Below, piece after piece: positions 44,828 through 48,080 of a stretch of DNA of 48,080 nucleotides; the stretch's first letter is position 1, and every line of letters starts with the position of its first letter. The notes below the pieces were generated by a model. It was given only the letters and a program-made list of their open reading frames with translations, searched no databases and had not been told where the DNA came from. This stretch comes from Treponema sp. (GTDB lineage: Bacteria; Spirochaetota; Spirochaetia; Treponematales; Breznakiellaceae): contig JAIRKH010000032.1 in assembly GCA_031260245.1 (NCBI GenBank), positions 1-48,080 on the forward strand. The letters run 5' to 3'. The position numbers and the translations under genes were made by a program.

Positions 44828-47545
44828 ATGCAGAGATTTTTCAGGCGTTCTTGGATAATAGTCGCGGTCGTTGCAGGAATCACCGTCTTTTTCGCCGCGC
44901 AGTTTCCAAGGGCGGAGTTGGACAACAACAACATCCGCTTTGTGCCAGAGAACGACCCGGCGCGGCTTGCGTCAACCGAAATCAGCGATACCTTTGGCAG
45001 TTCCGCCTCCATCATCGTGGCGCTGGAACATAAATACAAAACCGTGTTTGACCTCGCGTTCCTTCAAGCGGTCAAGGAGTACACCGAATATATTGACGAA
45101 CAGTGCGAGATTGTAGGCGACGTCAGTTCCATCATGGATATCGATTACATCGCCGCGTCAGACGATTCCATCGTGGTGGAAAACCTTGTGCCGGAAAACT
45201 TCATGGGAACGGCTGAAGAGATAGCCGCGCTCAAGCGGAAACTCCTCTCGTGGGATATGTACGACCGTTCCCTTGTCTCGGACGACTTCACCGCAACGCA
45301 GATACTCTTCCCTCTGGAAATCGGAAACGACGAAGCCGGCAACGAGCAAGTGATGGAAACCTTCCGCGCCATCCGCGCCGCGGCGCACGAGATGTTTGAC
45401 GGCATGGCGAATGTGTATGTGGCGGGACTTCCAGTGATAAGTGCCGCCGTCAGCGAAGCCATGGGCGCGGACCTCGTGTTCCTCATCCCGATGGTCGTCA
45501 TCGTGGCGCTGACGGTACTCTTCTTCTCGTTCCGCCAGTTAACCGCGGTGCTGCTGCCCCTCATCACCGTAATCATCGCGGTCGTCTGGTCAATCGGCGC
45601 AATGCCCCTGTTAGGCGTCAAGCTGTCGATTCTCTCCACTGTGTTGCCAGTCATCCTCGTGGCTGTGGGGAGCGCCTACGGTATACACGTCGTTACCCAC
45701 TACCGCGAAGATTTGGACGAAAGAAGACTACCGCTTTCGATGGAGGAACACCGGGAACTGGTCTTTGCGCTCCTGCGGAAAATCGGAAAACCCGTGTCGC
45801 TCGCCGCGTTCACCACCTTTGCGGGATTCATCTCGTTTTGCTTCACTACCGTGCCGCCCATCCGCGAGTTCGGCTACTTTTCCAGCTTCGGCGTCATAGC
45901 CAGTTTCATTGTGGCGATAACGCTGATACCTGCGTTACTCCTCATTCGGGGTCCAAAACCGATGAGCGTAAAGGGGGAAGTCTCCCCCTCGCTCCAGCCG
46001 CCGCAAGCGGCGTCTTCCGCTTCCCCCTCTACGGGGGAAGCCCCCGTAACGCCCCCGTCCGTGGATACAAGCGCCGCTCAAGGCAATAGGCTTACCAACA
46101 GCCTGATGGGAATTGCGAGGAAAAAATACTTTATTCTCGTATGCGCCGTTCTTGTAACAGCGGTTTCCATCTATGGAATGTCGAAACTCGTCATTGACAA
46201 CGTATTTATCGAATATTTCAAGACGAGTACGGATGTGCGACAGTCGGATGTTTTCATTCGCGAAAAGTTCGGCGGCACGAAGATGGTGAACATAGTTGTG
46301 GAGTCGGACGATACGACGGTTTTGCTGTCGCCGAAGGTATTGACCGCGGTGGACGGTCTGCAAACGTTCCTGCGCGACCGGGTGAACGGCGTGGGCAAGG
46401 TTATGGGTTTTACCGACCTGATAAAGCGTACTAACCAAGTGTTCAACGTTGACGAGGGTCCTGACGGTGTGCGCGTCCGCGCGCTGAACGCGGTCGCGGA
46501 ACAAGCCTTTGAAGACGAGGATTTTGGCTTCGGCGACTTTGGCGGGGGCGTTGCGGGGGCCATTGGAACAGATTGGTCTGCCCCCGCAGAGGGGGTAGCG
46601 GAAGACCGCGAAGCGGGCTGGAGCGAGGGGGAGACTTCCCCCCTTCAAAACATATTGATTGATATAGCCTTGCTCGATCAAGCGGTGGACGTTCAGGACA
46701 TAAGCGCGACGGACTTGGTGCGGCGGGCGAAACGGCTCGTGAACTACGAGGGCGCGGCCTACTACGAGATTCCTGCTGACCCGGCGAAGTACGGCAAGAC
46801 GGACGATGCGGAATTGTCCTCGCTTATAGCTAACTACCTTGTGTTGATAGCCGGTAATTCAAGCGATTACGCCAACGACGCTCTGGAGCCGACGGCTATC
46901 AGGACGACCGTGCAATTACGGACGACTGGCGACGCGGACACGAAGGCGGTTCTGGCGCGGATAGACGACTACATAGCCGCAAACTTCCCGAAAGAGGCGC
47001 GGACGCGGATAGGAGGACTAGCTCTGATAGAAAGTTCGCTCAGTGGTCTTGTGGTGCATTCCCAGATTGTTTCGGTGGCGGTCTCCATATTCATGGTCTT
47101 CCTCATCATCATGTTTTCTAACCGTTCAGGCATCGCGGGAGTGGTGGGGATACTTCCCCTCCTCATCTCGATACTGATCAACTTCGCGGCAATGGGCTTT
47201 CTGGGGATAAAACTCAATCTGGGAACATCGCTGGTGGCAAGCGTCTCGGTGGGCGTCGGCATAGACTACGCGATTCATTTCATTGACGCGTACAAGCGGG
47301 AGTACCGTTCAGGCCGGGACGATTTCCTACGCCGCGCTTTCGCCACGTCCGGCAAGGCTATCATCATTAACGCGGTCTCGGTAGGCGCGGGCTTCGCGGT
47401 GTTGACGCTCTCTCAGTTCGTCATCCTCGCTGACCTGGGACTGCTCATGGCGCTCACCATGTTCACCAGCGCGCTGATAAGTCTTACGGTGATTCCAGCG
47501 GCGCTTACGATATTGAAACCTAAATTTATCTATGGAAGGGGTTGA
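44828..47545 (+). CDS. MMPL/RND-superfamily exporter with two internal repeat insertions
   Basis: A 905-residue predicted inner-membrane exporter of the RND superfamily (MMPL/hopanoid-type). Two homologous halves each have one TM, a large periplasmic loop and five TMs: TM1 ~7-24, loop to ~215, TMs to ~385 (VILVAVGSAYGIHVVTHYRED, SLAAFTTFAGFISFCF); then TM7 ~430-450, loop to ~750 and TMs to the end (VSVGVGIDYAIHFIDAYKREY, AIIINAVSVGAGFAVL). The paired G.(A/D)Y.IH motifs are family hallmarks. The cytoplasmic linker (~382-411) and the second loop (~572-606) carry Ser/Pro/Gly/Glu-rich stretches encoded by a GC-rich repeat in opposite orientations. AAGGAGA lies 7 nt before ATG. Substrate unknown; family members move lipids or hydrophobic molecules. 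Divergent from the fusion gene, so both may serve the envelope. Confidence 0.9.
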   Translation: MQRFFRRSWIIVAVVAGITVFFAAQFPRAELDNNNIRFVPENDPARLASTEISDTFGSSASIIVALEHKYKTVFDLAFLQAVKEYTEYIDEQCEIVGDVSSIMDIDYIAASDDSIVVENLVPENFMGTAEEIAALKRKLLSWDMYDRSLVSDDFTATQILFPLEIGNDEAGNEQVMETFRAIRAAAHEMFDGMANVYVAGLPVISAAVSEAMGADLVFLIPMVVIVALTVLFFSFRQLTAVLLPLITVIIAVVWSIGAMPLLGVKLSILSTVLPVILVAVGSAYGIHVVTHYREDLDERRLPLSMEEHRELVFALLRKIGKPVSLAAFTTFAGFISFCFTTVPPIREFGYFSSFGVIASFIVAITLIPALLLIRGPKPMSVKGEVSPSLQPPQAASSASPSTGEAPVTPPSVDTSAAQGNRLTNSLMGIARKKYFILVCAVLVTAVSIYGMSKLVIDNVFIEYFKTSTDVRQSDVFIREKFGGTKMVNIVVESDDTTVLLSPKVLTAVDGLQTFLRDRVNGVGKVMGFTDLIKRTNQVFNVDEGPDGVRVRALNAVAEQAFEDEDFGFGDFGGGVAGAIGTDWSAPAEGVAEDREAGWSEGETSPLQNILIDIALLDQAVDVQDISATDLVRRAKRLVNYEGAAYYEIPADPAKYGKTDDAELSSLIANYLVLIAGNSSDYANDALEPTAIRTTVQLRTTGDADTKAVLARIDDYIAANFPKEARTRIGGLALIESSLSGLVVHSQIVSVAVSIFMVFLIIMFSNRSGIAGVVGILPLLISILINFAAMGFLGIKLNLGTSLVASVSVGVGIDYAIHFIDAYKREYRSGRDDFLRRAFATSGKAIIINAVSVGAGFAVLTLSQFVILADLGLLMALTMFTSALISLTVIPAALTILKPKFIYGRG
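45973..46060 (+). repeat. Intragenic GC-rich element, copy 1
   Basis: An 88-bp segment starting GGGGGAAGTCTCCCCCTCGC. Its first 27 bp match the reverse complement of copy 2 exactly, and most of the rest matches with small gaps. It is read in frame as a Ser/Pro/Ala-rich linker between the two halves of the MMPL exporter. Confidence 0.85.
46541..46643 (-). repeat. Intragenic GC-rich element, copy 2 (inverted)
   Basis: About 103 bp, inverted relative to copy 1 and with a ~10-15 bp extra stretch. It is read in frame on the opposite strand of the element, giving a Gly/Glu-rich loop (GDFGGGVAGAIG...EGETSP) in the second periplasmic domain. Flanking exporter sequence continues in frame on both sides. 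Confidence 0.85.
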
Positions 47546-47570
47546 TAAGAACTGAAAGCGAGACAGGATC

Positions 47571-47587
47571 GACGCGGAAACCGCGTC
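47571..47587. repeat. Stem-loop after the MMPL gene
   Basis: GACGCGG-AAA-CCGCGTC is a perfect 7-bp stem with a 3-nt loop, 25 nt after the MMPL stop. No T-run follows, so it may be a 3'-end stabiliser or weak terminator. Confidence 0.55.
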
Positions 47588-47617
47588 TACCTGCTCCCGT
47601 ATTATCGCCGCAAGTAC

Positions 47618-47639
47618 CTGGCGCCCGAAAGCGCCTGAC
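47618..47639. repeat. Degenerate copy of a REP-field word
   Basis: CTGGCGCCCGAAAGCGCCTGAC matches CTGACACCCGAAAGCGTCTGGC of the 41.7-kb field at 18 of 22 positions. The rest of 47546-47679 holds nothing else I can support apart from the stem-loop at 47571. Confidence 0.55.
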
Positions 47640-47679
47640 ATTACGGAATAATCGCCGAAGCGACAGTCCCCCACTGGCC

Positions 47680-47897
47680 CACTTCGCCCTTGCCGTTCTC
47701 GTACCGACAGCACACGTAACCAATCATGCCAAAACGCGCCGGCAGGGGCGATGGATGCCCTGTTTAACAGAGTGGAACGTCTCTACGCGGCCTCTCTTTC
47801 CGTCATACTCAAACGAAAATGGTGGAGCGCCGTGGTGGTCATTGGTGTTGTCGCAGTCTTTGTGGTTTCGATGGGGCCTTCAGGCGGCGAAGCGTAA
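47680..47897 (+). pseudogene. Frameshifted fragment of an RND efflux pump (AcrB/HAE1-like TM6-TM7 region)
   Basis: From 47680 one frame reads HFALAVLVPTAHVTNHAKTRRQGRWM, and near 47751 the match passes to another frame that reads MDALFNRVERLY, then AASLSVILKRKWWSAVVVIGVVAVFVV and a stop at 47895-47897. Joined, these resemble the RND segment that runs from the ALTLTPALC helix end through a basic linker and FNR.F....Y to the next TM (FNRMFEKSTHHY in AcrB, from memory). No rest of a pump is present on either side. Alternatively the second frame (47751-47897, 48 residues, ATG) is a small single-TM protein, but its ribosome binding site is poor. Confidence 0.55.
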
Positions 47898-47926
47898 ACA
47901 GTCCTGTTATACGAAGTATCCACCCT

Positions 47927-48080
47927 TTACGCCAATGTTTCAAACAGATCCTGCTCTTTTATTCTTTTATCCCTATATTTCTTATTAACTTCATTTTCAA
48001 AAATATCTATAGCATTTGGATGATATTTCAAAAACCAGTCTTTATGATTTTCCAAATATCTATTTCGAGTATTTTCATCA
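47927..48080 (-). CDS. C-terminal end of an unidentified gene running off the window
   Basis: On the minus strand an open frame enters from the window edge and runs 51 codons to TAA (47927-47929). The visible residues (RNRYLENHKDWFLKYHPNA...KEQDLFETLA) are Lys/Asn/Glu-rich with AT-rich codons, unlike every other gene here. I do not recognise the family. It may be a recently acquired gene. The start lies beyond 48080. Confidence 0.5.
   Translation of the reverse strand, partial: DENTRNRYLENHKDWFLKYHPNAIDIFENEVNKKYRDKRIKEQDLFETLA

Noticed and set aside
47542-47988. 148-codon frame after the MMPL gene
   Set aside because: Arg/Pro/Ser-rich translation crossing a stem-loop, a REP-like word, the RND relic and AT-rich DNA; not a coherent protein.

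Overview
The window reads as chromosome from a treponeme-like spirochaete (inference). Pointers are giant Ig-repeat envelope proteins, short spirochaete-style lipoprotein signals (LLTC, LVSC, FSSC), a flagellar export ATPase, and a ChvE-type sugar transporter with an arabinose pathway. Coding DNA is moderately GC-rich and packed on both strands. No rRNA, tRNA, CRISPR array or intact IS/transposase gene was seen.

Layout. 1-434: AT-rich non-coding DNA with two long poly-C/poly-G tracts. 435-22589 (+): a surface locus of a 5147-residue Ig-repeat lipoprotein ending in a propeller-like region, a small lipoprotein, and an 1865-residue Ig array ending in a probable outer-membrane beta-barrel. 22639-23976 (-): stand-alone fliI. 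24152-26817 (-): a tight operon of rsmE, an HExxH metallopeptidase-like gene and a secreted TIM-barrel-like protein. 27098-31941: divergent glgA (-) and pgm (+), the latter translationally coupled to a creD-like gene. 31948-32049: relic of the 3' end of a gene related to the one at 42010-44679. 32097-41402 (+): LacI-type regulator, a near-consensus promoter with a tandem operator-like repeat, an ABC sugar importer (binding protein, double ATPase, permease), an FGGY kinase, araA and araD. Together these would import L-arabinose or a related sugar and convert it to D-xylulose 5-phosphate. 41403-42009: a dense REP-like palindrome field with a perfect 118-bp direct repeat. 42010-44679 (-): a fusion of a YidC/Oxa1-like domain to an alkaline-phosphatase/sulfatase-superfamily transferase domain. 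44828-47545 (+): an MMPL/RND exporter carrying two inverted, in-frame copies of a GC-rich repeat. 47680-47897: an RND-pump relic. 47927-48080 (-): the AT-rich end of a gene running off the window.

Strongest candidates for something new are: (1) the Ig-repeat surface locus with a G12 tract in frame near its start; (2) the YidC-like/phosphatase fusion with a C11 tract exactly between its two halves, a degenerate YidC groove residue, and a relic of a paralogue 10 kb away; (3) two oppositely oriented coding repeats inside one MMPL gene; (4) three minus-strand genes whose -10 box lies 6-7 nt before the start codon without a Shine-Dalgarno, suggesting leaderless mRNAs; (5) the REP field with compensatory palindrome variants. 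All calls are made by eye; family assignments rest on recalled motifs, not on database searches.
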